A stretch of DNA of 64,000 bases, from the NCBI GenBank assembly GCA_905250115.1, contig CAJNOI010000013.1, positions 359,788 through 423,787 on the forward strand, in the 5' to 3' direction. Shown here piece by piece: positions 11,357-23,372 of the stretch. A program made the position numbers and the translations under genes. The notes beneath the pieces are model-generated. The model searched no databases and was not told the DNA's origin. It saw nothing but the letters and a program-made list of their open reading frames with translations. This stretch comes from Adineta steineri. Taxonomy: Eukaryota; Rotifera; Eurotatoria; Adinetida; Adinetidae. Within the stretch, counting starts at the first letter, position 1. Each line of letters starts with the position of its first letter.

Positions 11357-14300
11357 TAAACGGACTAAAAAAAAGAAGAAATTTGTGCATTTTGTTCAAT
11401 ATTATGATTGAGAAATTCATTTGATTTCTATCTACAAATCAACTGGTGGGAATTGGACAACCAACCCGAGCTTTGTTGCTACTTACATTGGTTGTAAATG
11501 GTCCAACTAGAACGAGATTTTCACTATTGGCAAACGATGATGAAATAAACGTTAGAAATGAATGTGCAAGGGTATAATTGGTCGACGTGTATGTGTGTTT
11601 ATTATTGTTCTCCTTCTTTCTTTTTTTCTTCTTCTTTTCTTTCGTTCTATGATAGGGGTCGACTGCCTTGCGTGTGACGCTGATAGAATAAGCGATGAAG
11701 GAAAAAAAAAAACTTTTTATGTATCGTACATTCGTTCGACTCGACGGAAATAGACAATAACAGTCGGTCAAAAGAAAAGAATAAAAATGTAAGATACATT
11801 AGTTAATACATATAGACACATAAAAAAAATGGAATAGTCAAACTTAGTTAATGGAAGAATAGAGTTTAAGAGTCAAAATTAGAGATATGTTTTGTTACTT
11901 GCGTCATCTATTGATGGAGAACATAGAATAATGAAATTTCATGGTGGTAAAATTTTCGTTGATGTTCAAGACAATTGAATTTATTGTCATTCGTTTTTTT
12001 TTCCTATGACATTGACGTCCACTGAACCCTGAAAGAATAGTTTTCAATACTAATAACTCAATAAATATGGTACTATTTAAAATTCTCTTGGCCAAGAGAG
12101 AAAACACGAATTCTGAGAATCGATTGTTTTTCATTAGACTTGAACAATACAGGACAAATTTTTCAATGGCAAATAATTACATATATCATTTTATTGGAAT
12201 ATCGTTCATATTTATTGAAATAGTATTGTTATACTTGAATGTATGTAATAATATGAACAAAATGGTGACAATTAAGAAAAGAAGAAGGCCGTATTACTTG
12301 ATAAAATTTCATTATTAATCTTTATAACGTTAGAATATTTATTGCAAAAATTCTAGAGTCAAGTTTAAATTAGCAAGGTTTAATACAATGGATGATTTAA
12401 CTTTCATTATAGTTTTACAAAAAGCAATGATGAATTGTGTTATTGATAAGGGCCTGTTTAAAATTTCAATAAAAGCGAAACTACATATCATACTAACGTT
12501 TTAACTCGAATAAAACTTTAAAATCGTCTAGTTCTTAAAACGACTTTCATAGTCTTTTCTATAACAACTTACTTGAAAAGAGAAAGGGAATTTTTGATAT
12601 GTTAGGAGTTTAATATCATAGACAATATTTTTCTATCGATCAATCGTATTAGAAATGGATGTTAGTGCTTGTCGACTATGAGCAATTTCCTAAAAAATAT
12701 TTTTAGAAATATTGTATCTGACGAGTATAATAAATACCTTTTGTTTTGTATGTTTGTCAGGTGTGATATGTATTTTATCTGAAAATGATATGCGTGCTAC
12801 AAATTATTAATTTAATTAGAAAACTGTGGTATGTTTCGAAATTGTTTAACCAAACGAACGGTATTTACATGCATATGAATTTCAAGAAAAATCTATCAAG
12901 ATTTGTGAAATGTACTACAAATGAATTCGAATGTTTTCATATATTTTCGCTAGTCAAGTTTGCAAACTAAATGCATAATAAATGACAACATACAATAATA
13001 TATCATTGTTAAATGTCATGAATGTAAACAGGTGTTATACGTCACTAACATATAATCATGACTGATCGAGGTTTTTATTTTGGAGTGGATGTACTTATTT
13101 CCTGTGTCCTCAGTAACACTCATCCTGGGATTTCGACAATAATAGACGAATTTGGTTAGCTGATTGCTTTTGAAAACTAATAATCGAACTTTTCTTAAGT
13201 TTGACTCGATTTCTTTATATAAAAATATGCGGAGACAAATGATTATTTGCGGTTTAGATACAGTTTAAAGAAAATCATGCATAATTATTTTTGAGAATAG
13301 ATCAAAGTTTGGATTTGTGAATTTTACTTGTAAGTAATATTTATCAATAATAGTTTTGATAATCAAAGACATCTTGAAATTTATCCATGATTGAGCTCGT
13401 CAAGATATTTTATAATGAATTAATGTTAAAGTCTACTGAAGAATCTATTTTTAAATCATGAAGATTCTTTTTCTGTTCCAATAATTACTTGACAAGTCGC
13501 ATGTATTATAATATACAGATTAAACGTCATGTTATCTGTATACAATGACTAAATATTTCTGAGACATGAGTATTATCTACTAAATATATCTAATATACTT
13601 CCTATGTCGTGTTCAAAATATTTAAGTTCAGTGATACAACTATGCATATTTTTATCACAAGTCGATGGAAGTACAAGTATTGACGGCTCGAAAATAACAA
13701 GTAAATGATTTCCATATGATCTTATGTGAATATTCTGCTTTTTCGGAAAAAATATTTTTGGTAAGAATCTAATCATAAATATGCCTACATTTTAGCTATG
13801 AAAACAATTCGTTTATATATATAGTATTGTCGATGGACACTTTCTATTCCATTCTTATAGTGAAGATGTTGATCATTCCATTGCAGTATCTAAATACTAT
13901 TTCTATAAGTTAAGTGATCTTTTACTATTTGTTTCAATATTTGTTAGAAAAATATTCATACAGAATTTGAAGTTAGTTACACATTCTAAAATAATATTTT
14001 GATATTAGACATAGGTAATCATGCATTCACTTTATGTTCCACTAAGCATATTATTTAATATAGCATATATAAAATTATTTTATTGTCATGCGATTAAATG
14101 TAATTGAATATAAAAAGTTTTTCGTGTTTTTATAATTTCAGACTAGAGATATAAATAGATTTAATCTATAAAATGTCATATATACTTCCAAAATCTAGAC
14201 AAACAGGAATCAATTAAGTAATTTCCACTAGTTACTAAATTGATATATAATCTATAAAAATTAAAGTTTCGGATATGTATTATGAATATTTTGGTATTGG

Positions 14301-15620
14301 TTTATTAAAAACATAAAATATCTCTGCAAAGACATCGTAGCAATTTTTTTTTACATGAAACAGCTAAGTGCATCTAATATTCATGTGAATAAATGAATAT
14401 TAAATATGATATATATGATTCTATTGTGAAATCTACTAAATTAAAGATTTGTTCTGAATAACCTTGAATATCTTTGAAATTTAATATATGTCTATATTCT
14501 TCCGTTTTGAAGATTTCTATATTTTGTTAGTAAGATAGAAATTGTATGACTAATTATAAGGGAAATTTGAAACCGATCAATGCAAATGGACATGTTGATA
14601 TTTTTTTTGAAGAAGAAAAGATCCCTTGATAAGAATCATATTGTAATGCAAATCTAGTCGCTTTGATTTTGTTACGAATCGTTTCCATTTTACATCATCT
14701 TTTCATCAGATATGCAACATTAATAACTATTTTCTTTTATCTATGTTTAATATTAATATTAATTCTGAAGAGATTTTATTGAAATTCTAAACAAAATTAT
14801 TTTCTATATATAAATATGTTAGGTTGAAATGGTAAGTTGACAGTAGTAATTATCAATACTTTTGAAGATTTTAAGATTATTTTTATTATATTATTCTCAT
14901 ATTTTTGTAACATATGTTCTAATGATGCAGAAACGAAAAACGAGACTAAAATGTTAATTTATATTAAGGAGAAACCATTCCGGATATTGAAAACACTGGA
15001 TGATTTTTTTTTCTTCTTCTCTTCTCCTCTTTTTTTTTGCTTTCTCATTATTTTCCAACACACATATATATATATATAAAACAAAGTTAACAACCAGTGT
15101 AGTATTAAAATTGTTTCCGAGTGAGGTTGTTTGTTAGTTTTTCTTATTGGAAATACAGACAGAATTTGACACATTAAATTTAATTAGATGAGAACAATAA
15201 TAAATTTAAGATAATAGGAGAAGAAAGAACGAGATATACGCAATTATATTCATACTATATATTAAACCTTATTTAGTAAAATCAATGAGCACACGTCGAC
15301 CATATACTACGTTTAGTTAGAATTGAAGAAGTAATAAGGGTAGGTGAACTAAATATTACCTACGAACAAGGACAATGTATAGTTGTTCTTGGGAATAGAC
15401 AATAAACGAGAAAAAAAAATATTTGTTTGCATGTCAAATCAACCATTTGTCTAGATGAGATATAGTGTTGAGTAAATATACACATTTTATTCTTTCACAT
15501 TTTCTATTTGATTTCTCGACGAACGTTCAGGGTTGAAAGACTAATTAACGACACATATATCTATTACAAATTAAATTATTTTAGATTAAATCCATATTTT
15601 TCTTCAATATTTAAATCAAA
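11357..15620. other. 4.2-kb region without supported genes
   Basis: AT-rich sequence between the NF-YA and neuropeptide genes. The part next to NF-YA (11440-11780) is less AT-rich and probably includes its promoter or untranslated leader. All reading frames here are short, low-complexity and without homology that I recognise. No RNA gene or clear mobile element was seen. Confidence 0.5.
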
Positions 15621-15955
15621 ATGTTGAAAATAATTTGCACATTTATGCTTTTATTAATTACTATTGCAATATTTTGTTCAAATAATGTTGAAAGTAGAAA
15701 TCTTCGTGAAGTTAGTATATATTATATATTTATATAGAAATACTATTTTATATACTATTTTTTTTTTAGAAATTAGAAGGTTTATCAGCATCTCGCCTTC
15801 AATATGTTCCAATTGGTGATGATCAAATCAATGGTGACAGTAGCAATGAAGATGATCGTGAAGCATATATGCATACAAAACGAAAAAGTGAACTTTTGTC
15901 ATCCTTATATGGTTTACCATATGCTCTTGTTCATGGTAAACGAAAAGCAAATTAA
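15621..15955 (+). CDS. Pigment-dispersing-factor (PDF)-like neuropeptide precursor
   Basis: Two exons, 15621-15710 and 15770-15955, split by a 59-base GT/AG intron, encode a 91-residue prepropeptide. It begins with a signal peptide (hydrophobic CTFMLLLITIAIFC, residues 6-19), followed by an acidic spacer. Near the C-terminus a Lys-Arg site (67-68) precedes KSELLSSLYGLPYALVH, then Gly-Lys-Arg (86-88), the standard signal for cleavage and C-terminal amidation. The predicted 17-residue amide (15884-15934) matches arthropod PDF/PDH in the SELxxSLxxLP core; those peptides have 18 residues, begin NSEL and are amidated. It would be secreted from neurons and act on a class B GPCR; in insects PDF couples clock neurons. 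Single peptide copy. The gene converges on the Gly/Ser-rich gene. Confidence 0.85.
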
Positions 15956-16241
15956 ATATTAGAATGAAAAATAATTATGTGTGGCACATCTTCTCTTTTT
16001 TTTTCTTTCTCTCTATTCCATACAAATATATATAGTATGCATGTCTATCCACATATTGAAAGGTTGCGTTTTGAAAACATATACTAAATAAAATTAATTC
16101 ACAAGAAAGTCTATTGTCCTCGTCGTTGCCACATTGTAAAACAAAAAGTAGTCATCATTATCATCATCATTGTAATAAAATGTAATCTAAATAAGACAAG
16201 ACAAAATAAAAGCAATTATCTTTTTAGAAAAAAAATATTTC

Positions 16242-18411
16242 TTACATTGTATTAAAATTTACAGCTGAAGCTTTCCAATCATCTGCATAGCCACCATATT
16301 GTGAAAAATATTCTTCAGGAATTGGTCCACCACAACAATAAGGCATACCTTGCTCATCTAGATTATATAATTTAATAAAAAAAAATAGAAAATATAAAAA
16401 TTTACCTTCACAACATATATCTGCTTCACTCATTTTACATTCAATTTCAACTGGACAAGTAACTAAATTGCCAGATACATTACAAACACCAAAGCCATCT
16501 TTATTCAATGTTTTGTTGACTAATGTCGTATTAAGATCTTCTTGAATACAATAAAAAACAGTCGGTGGTGTTCCATTAATATGTTTAGGAGGCTCTTTTT
16601 CAACAGGTGGATAACCATAATAATGACCTGAAATTTTAGTTTTAGATATTTATCAATGAATAATTTTTCTATATTATTTACCGTGTCCATAATAAACTGG
16701 ATAATAATGTACTCGACTTCCTGTATGATAACCAGCACCAACAGGCAAAGTTCGCATATATGTAGTTCGTTGATAATATCGTTTGCCAAAACGAGCAGCA
16801 GGTGGTAAAAACTTTTTACTTGAACGTACCTTGAAAATAATAATGCAAGAATTATTAAAGAAACGAGTATTTAATTTACCCAAACATCTCCACCAGAACC
16901 TCCTATACCAAAACGACTTCCTCCAGATCTAAAACCACTACCAGTGCTACCTGTTATTTTTCCTATGAAGATCAATGTATTTTTTTTAAATTAGTGATCG
17001 ATAATATTGACTTACGGATTGTATCACGTATACCGGGCTTACTACCACTTGTAGCTGATGAACTACGTATAGTGGATGCTATTCCTTCAATGAAATAAAT
17101 ATTGTTTATGTTTATTTGCAATTTCATTTATTAAAACGAACTTGAACTTGATGATGATGATGGTTTGTGTATCATTGATCTAAGGGCTGAACGCACTCGA
17201 TAGCTGCTACTGCCAGATGTTCCACTACCTAATAATAATCATTTTTTTGTATTATATGAGACAAGAAATAATCGTATTTTTTTTATTTATATTTACGAGA
17301 AAAAATTCCACCACGTGATGATGATGAGCTACTACCTAAATAAATTGAATTAAAAACGAACTGATATATACAGGTCGTTCCAGAAATAAACTATCAGAAG
17401 TTTTTCCGTATATCTTGGCTATTTCCTTCAACTGTATCGATAATTTTTTTTTAATTAAAGGTGAATATACCGAATTTTTATTTATTCGAACGGCTTTCTC
17501 TACGGACCTGTAAACTTCTATTCCTATGAAGTGCACGTATACTGAATAAGTTTCAAAGCTTGTCGTTAATGTAAAGTTAGTAGAAAACTATGATAGAACA
17601 TTGAGATGATTTAACGAGAAAAAAGGATACATAAGATTCTTCTATCAATACAAAGAAAATAAAAGTTCTATACTTCGATTCAAAGTGCTAAGTTTGCAGA
17701 CTGGTATGAAAGACTGTTCGAATAAATAAGAACCCGATACATTCACCACTGATTTAAAAAAAAGTACCTACAAAGTTAAATGAAATAGCAAAGATATACG
17801 AAAACAAATCATTGACAGGTTACTTCCAGAATATCCTGTACAAAATGTATCTATTAATTATAACTAAAGACTCTTGATGACCCACCAGAAGAAGATGATC
17901 GACTACCACCTAAAATGTCGCCTTTCATAAAAAAAAATGATCGTTCATAAAATAGCTTACCGCTAAAAATTCTCGAACCACCACTTCTGCTACTACTACT
18001 TCTGCTACCACCGCTAAATCTACCACCACCGCTTCTGCCACCACCACCTCCTCCTCTACCACCACCACCACCACCACCTCGACCTCGACGAAATCGTTTC
18101 AATATTTGATTCGCATCATATTCTAAATTATAATTTCAAATGAATTTCTTTACTAATCTAATTTTACCTGAATCAATTTGAGTTAGATCAAAATCTGGTA
18201 TTAAATTTGAATCTTCCTTATATGTTACTGTTCGAGGTGTATGTATAGCATTACATAGAATATGTAATCGTTTTAATTTAAATGATGAATAACTTTCATC
18301 AGTCACATTATTTTTTAAGTCGTTCAATGTGTTGCAAACAGAACTAATTTGTGTGTTTATTTTTGGTAAAATACTAATAAAAACAATTAAGGGCACCACG
18401 ATCTCAAACAT
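16242..18411 (-). CDS. Secreted Gly/Ser-rich protein with C-terminal Cys-rich module
   Basis: Ten exons (18411-18168, 18122-17961, 17909-17865, 17335-17297, 17228-17142, 17084-17016, 16962-16880, 16829-16682, 16627-16406, 16357-16242) give 404 residues. It opens with a signal peptide (FEIVVPLIVFISILP) and a short Cys-containing N-terminal domain. A long RGGGG, SSSRSGGS and GSGFRSGG low-complexity region follows, then a Tyr-rich segment (YYPVYYGHGHYYGYPP). The end is Cys-rich with two CC pairs (DICCEDEQG and MPYCCGGP) that loosely recalls nematode CX modules (weak). Middle exons are tiny and nearly all begin and end in phase 1, each ending around an IFS/VFS turn. The donors of exons 3 and 5 are the least certain. 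It is likely a structural, mucus, cuticle or jaw-matrix protein; the function is unknown. Confidence 0.78.
17371..17838. mobile_element. Non-autonomous mariner/Tc1-like element (MITE) in an intron
   Basis: The ends form imperfect terminal inverted repeats of about 70 bases. The left end starts CAGGTCGTTCCAGAAATAA, the inverted right end starts CAGGATATTCTGGAAGTAA, and both share CGTATATCTT(G/T)GCTATTTC further in. A TA dinucleotide lies directly outside each end (17369-17370 and 17839-17840), the target duplication of mariner/Tc1 transposons. Total length is 468 bases, with no transposase frame. It occupies most of the 529-base intron between exons 3 and 4 of the Gly/Ser-rich gene. Confidence 0.75.
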
Positions 18412-18729
18412 ATCTTGTCTGTTGTTCGAGTTAATTCTTACATATAATTACCCATCCGAATGGTTTATATTATCGATCGTCCCAATATATAGTTGTTTTT
18501 AGAGCAAAAAGAAACAGAATCCATATTGGGAATAACCCCATTCTATATGTATCTATATATGTCTCGGGGATCGAATGATATGATAGCCAAAAAAAAGCAA
18601 TGTCTAGCGTTATGCTATTTAACAAGAAAAAGAAATTAACAGGGGATAATTCGTGTTTTAAATTAATTCATTCTGTATAAAAAAAAACCCTAATAAACAT
18701 AAATACAAAGATACATGTACGCATAGTTA

Positions 18730-19941
18730 TTATGAAGATGTTGTAAAAAGATGTTCGTATGATGATAAAGCACTCCGAAACGATAGAAAATCATCATCAA
18801 ATAGATCTCGTCGTTGTTGCTGATTGTATAATGGTTGTGATGTAAGTTGAACAAGTTTATTAAGTTGTTCTGTTCGTTGTTCAATAGAAAATACTAGTCG
18901 ATTAAGAAGAGAACGACAAGCTGGAATTTGTGCAATTTTTAATAATATTGAAAGACTTTCTATAGTAGCTAATAATGTTGAATATCTATACGAAAAAAAC
19001 AAAACAAATAAAGAATCCAGTGCAAAAATTTAATAATCAAATAAAGAAGATATTTTTATTCTTTCGTCCGTACCGTGCTTCAAGTAATTCAGCATCGCGT
19101 GGCATTTGAGAACTAGCTCGTATGATGTCATCAGTTCTTAGCTTTAATTTATCTATTTGACGTGAGAATTCACCGAGTAAATTGCCATTTTCATTAAATT
19201 GTGTTATGACATGATTCATTTTACTTAAGTCATATAAACGAGACCGAAGATCATTTGAATCATCAATTATATCACGATCACAACATAATCTATTATATAT
19301 ATATACACAAATAAAAATAATTTTTGTGTTATTGTTTTGAAAATTTACTTCAAAGGTTGTATTGTTTCATCCAAATCATCAGAATTTTCTTCATTTGAAT
19401 CTTCTACAATAGCATCTAATTGTGTTGCTCTTATTGACGATAATGAATTTTGATTAATTATAGATGAATCAAAATCATCAATTGTTATTTGTTCTATACT
19501 ATCACCATCAATGAAATGATTTTCAGTATCATAGGATGTTGAATCAATTTTAATAATACACGAGTTTGGTATTGTATGCTGATCATATTCATTTGATGTT
19601 GTCATCTCTGATAAGAAGTAGGATACATTTTTTGTATCGATATGATTTTGTTTTTGTGTTGATGATATAAGAATATTAGAGTTTTCATCAACCGTATGTA
19701 AATGTTTATCATGTGTATTTCCATTAGATGTTATTTTTTGTAAACTATAATAATAATAAATATATCAAATTGATTATATATATATATATTAATTTAATCA
19801 ATAGTATGAATATTTTAAGCTATATAGATTATTACAATTCACTCACAGTGGTTGATGATTAGTTTGTTTCTTTGATTTTTTATTATGTTTTACAGCCGCA
19901 AAACAACTTCGCCAAGACCAATGTTGTCGACTCGTACTCAT
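18730..19941 (-). CDS. Unrecognised cytosolic coiled-coil protein
   Basis: Four exons (19941-19847, 19744-19349, 19289-19074, 18985-18730) encode 320 residues. The first ~165 residues are polar, acidic and probably disordered. From about residue 165 (LCCDRDIIDDSNDLRSRLYD) the protein is helical, with leucine-spaced stretches such as LLGEFSRQIDKLKLRTDDII and LLNRLVFSIEQRTEQLNKLV, fitting a coiled-coil or helical-bundle subunit of a multiprotein complex. No catalytic motif or membrane segment is seen in this form, and I do not recognise the family; a BORC/BLOC-type or SNARE-like partner is only a guess. Introns are short and phases agree throughout. An alternative first exon about 0.7 kb upstream may replace exon 1 (see 20651-20838). 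Confidence 0.65.
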
Positions 19942-20650
19942 CTTCGGATATTTAAGCGTAAGAACAAAAACGAAATAAAACTATAACTATAGCTATATAT
20001 ATATATATATATATATTTATGTTTGTCTGACGATTAATCACTGTTCTGTTCTGTTAACTATGGATTGCAACTTATTTCTTCTACTATAACAATCGTCACT
20101 CTTATTAAAGAAAAGAAATAGGGTGAGTGTGATGGAATATAGAAGAAGAAGAAGAAGAAAAAAATAAAAGAAGAGAATGAAGAGAATTATTAACGAACAA
20201 TAAAGAAACGATGACAACACGATCCGATCTGTAAGTCGTCCGACGGCGACTAACTAGAGTCATAGTAGAGTGTTCATAAGACGTCATTCTCATCGTTATT
20301 TCTCTGTTCACAATCATCTTTGTTCGATTCTTTTTTTATTCTCTACTTCAATTCTGATTATTAAAAACTAAAAAGAAAAAATAATAAATAATAATTATAT
20401 CAGTCAGTCTTGGTTGAGCATATAGAATTTTTTATGTATTCTATACTTTTGTTAGTGCGATTGGTTAAACTCATAAGAAACAGATGATGTATATTGTTCG
20501 TTGTCCAATGAACACTTTTCAAGCATGTATTATAGGGTTTCCAATCTTCTTTGACTAAGTGATATTTGTTTTAATAGCGAATCTCATTTTTTTTCTTGCG
20601 ATTCATTTTGAAGTATACTTATTGTAAATATTTCAAATTCATAAATGTAC
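19942..20650. repeat. Spacer with a TA microsatellite
   Basis: The upstream region of the coiled-coil gene holds a TA dinucleotide run at about 19994-20018 and A/G-rich tracts at 20140-20165. No gene is supported. Confidence 0.4.
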
Positions 20651-20838
20651 CTGTCGTTTGTTGTTGATGTGGAAACACGTATATAAGAATTTTTTTCTCG
20701 TTGCTGATGGCCATGCCAAAAAAAATGAAATAATGTTGGAGAACGACATAGAATAATAATTAGTACGATAATAAAACCAAATAAAAGTAATATAATAAAA
20801 AATAAAATTGAAGCTACTGCAATTATTTCGTTATTCAT
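20651..20838 (-). CDS. Possible alternative first exon with a membrane anchor
   Basis: ATG 20838 opens 62 codons plus two bases ending at a GT donor (ACAG/GTACAT). The peptide starts with a strong hydrophobic helix (residues 5-31, IIAVASILFFIILLLFGFII and on), then a basic HGHQQREK segment, typical of a single-pass membrane anchor. The donor leaves phase 2, exactly the phase accepted by the exon beginning at 19744 of the coiled-coil gene. The two could therefore splice to give a membrane-bound isoform. Read without splicing, the frame stops at 20584 (84 residues), so a small independent membrane protein is the alternative. Phase agreement alone has a one-in-three chance. Confidence 0.4.
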
Positions 20839-21534
20839 TTTTTTACTTGGATATATGTGATGAAATCAAACTGAATAGATGTTGTTCTTTTACTATATTC
20901 TGTCTCATTATTTTTTTTATATTATTATTCATATATTGTTATACGTTTTTCGATATTCTTACGTTCTTTGTGTGGTTAAGTTCAATAATATCCTCTTTCG
21001 TTCTTCTCTCCTTCTTCTTCTTTTTTCATTCCTTTAATCATTGATATTGTAATACTAACGACAAACGACTATTGAACATTGATTAGAACATAAGAAGAAA
21101 AAAAAACGATCATATAGCTTAAAATCCTTCAATTTATGGTTTTACTAGCGTATGAGAGCAAATATATACACACTTCTGTATTAACAATGAGCCTAATTTT
21201 TTCACATTCGATATAAAAAAAACGAGATTGATTTCACATACAAGCATCTCCTTTGAATGTAATCGTATATGGTTGTAATATCTCTATACATGAACTCAAG
21301 GGAATAAATGACAGATGTAAAGAGATATTCAATGAGCTTTTTTTTTTCTTCTTTTTTAACATCGCGACAGATGTAATTCGTTTTAAAATAAGAAAATCAT
21401 AGTAAGTAATTATTATAGACATCTCTGTTCAATTATCGAATAGAATAGTTTTAATCAAAGAAAAAAAAAACAATGCATTTCTTTATAACATGCATAGTTA
21501 AAAACACACACACACACGCAGAGAAAATCACAGT

Positions 21535-22067
21535 TTATAATTTTGATTGTTCTTTGAATAATGTTGATAATTTTTGTGCTAACATCACATTGCCTTTTAC
21601 TTTAAGTTTGCCTTTAGCAAAAAGCTATAAAAATAAATGGCAAGTAATAATTAAAAAAAGAAAATAAATGAAAATATAAAATACATACTGAAGGTGCATT
21701 AGCTTTGCCTGAAGCTAAATCTACGAAATCATTATCATCAACCGTAATTGTTACTTGAGCTGTTGTTCCTTCTTTTGGTTTGCCTTCATAGAGTGTTCCT
21801 TGTTTACCATCAATAGCTAAATACAAAATTCATTTTATTTAATAAAACAATAAAACAAAAACTTACTCCAACTTTTTTGAATTTTTCCATCTTTAGTTAC
21901 GTCAAATACAATAACGGCATTAATTTTTTTGATTAGACCTGGTTGTGAGTCAGCACGTTTGTTAATTTCAGCAAAAGCAACTGTAGCTTGTAGTTGATCC
22001 TAATACACGAAAAACAAAATTTATCACAAAAGATAAAATATATGCAACTATTTACGTCTTTGGTCAT
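21535..22067 (-). CDS. Stand-alone SCP2 sterol/lipid-binding protein with peroxisomal SKL tail
   Basis: Four exons (22067-22056, 21999-21867, 21816-21689, 21624-21535) encode 120 residues, a single sterol-carrier-protein-2 domain from end to end. Hallmarks are the VIVFDVTKDGKIQKSW strand, IDGKQGTLYEGKP, the VTITVDDNDFVDLASGKANA segment and the C-terminal KGKLKVKGNVMLAQKLSTLF helix. The protein ends in Ser-Lys-Leu, a canonical PTS1 signal, so it should be imported into peroxisomes to carry fatty acyl-CoAs or sterols. In vertebrates the same domain is usually fused behind a thiolase or made from an internal promoter; here the compact gene encodes only the carrier. The first coding exon is just four codons. 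Confidence 0.93.
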
Positions 22068-23372
22068 TTTTGTTATAATAATAAAAGATATGAAGTTATT
22101 TAATCACAAGCCGTATAACTATCTCAAAATTTTGTTTTTTTTTTCTTTTTATGTTTGTCTTTTTTATGAATGGTGAATTACAAAATGGAGTAGAGGACGC
22201 TGAAATCCAGAGCATGAAAGTATCATCTTATCAAGCAAATTCTTTTTGAAGTATTAATCTTGTTTTTATGGAAATATATATCAAAATCTATGTAAATAAT
22301 AAAAAATGAATTATTACTGTATGCAATTATCTAACGGAAGATATAGTTGATTACAAAAATTTCATTTTCAACTTGTTTTGAGTATGAAAATTTATCATAC
22401 AATAATCTGATCTCTTAATGAATATTCAGATCATGTCGGCCGGTAGTTCTTCAATAGAATAGTATCTCGTTAAGAAATAGAATTCTATGAGAATCTTCTT
22501 TTTATTATAACTTCCTCTTCAATGACATACATGACATCAGATATTGTTAATAAAAAAAAAGTTTTTTTCATCAGATAAAAATTGATTAGACTGGAGGATT
22601 TTTGTTCACGAATAATAACAATTTCTCTGTATAACCTAGCATTTATCTGATACTATCAATAAGAGTGCAATATTTAAACAAGTATAAATTTCATTTTTTT
22701 TGTTCAAAAATGAATTTGTATATTACCATATTTGTCGACTAATATGAATGCTATTTACATTATATAACGATATGTATGCATGCACTCAAACACAATAACA
22801 CTTATGAGCTATATCAATAAACTTTCATACTGTAAGATAAGTACTTTTGACAAGCAAATGGTGAATGATCTAATAAGTTAGTTGATTAAATAAGAGATTG
22901 ATAAGAAACTAGTAAATAATTAAATAAATTTTTTTTTCTCGATCGATTCTAACATGTTATCTAACAATACAACTGACATTAATTTTTTTTTTCTTTTTTT
23001 TTATCAATGAAAAATTATATTGTCGCGTAGCTTCATAGATAAGAGCTTTTGTCTTTATTCAGGCAAAAACATTTCATGTGCACTGAGTGCATGTCTAGCT
23101 GTAATACAATATTGAAGTAATTATCATGCGCTTCTTTTGTCTGCATACAAAGTATAAAGAATTTCAAAAGTTTTTTTTTACCCCTAGAAGCTAAAACATT
23201 TAAGCATTGTTATTAAATATAAATTTCCGTCTATTATCACAATTGAATAGTATTTGCCATCCTATGGTAAGAATTTTTTTGTAAATCATTCATTGAAAGA
23301 AATGCAATATAATAACAAAACAAATGACTTTATTTGCTATATCTCGACAAACAAAAGAAATAATTAACAACA
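22068..23372. other. 1.3-kb spacer upstream of the SCP2 gene
   Basis: AT-rich spacer between the SCP2 start and the end of PDE12, with homopolymer runs. It should contain the SCP2 promoter. No gene or repeat is supported. Confidence 0.4.
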
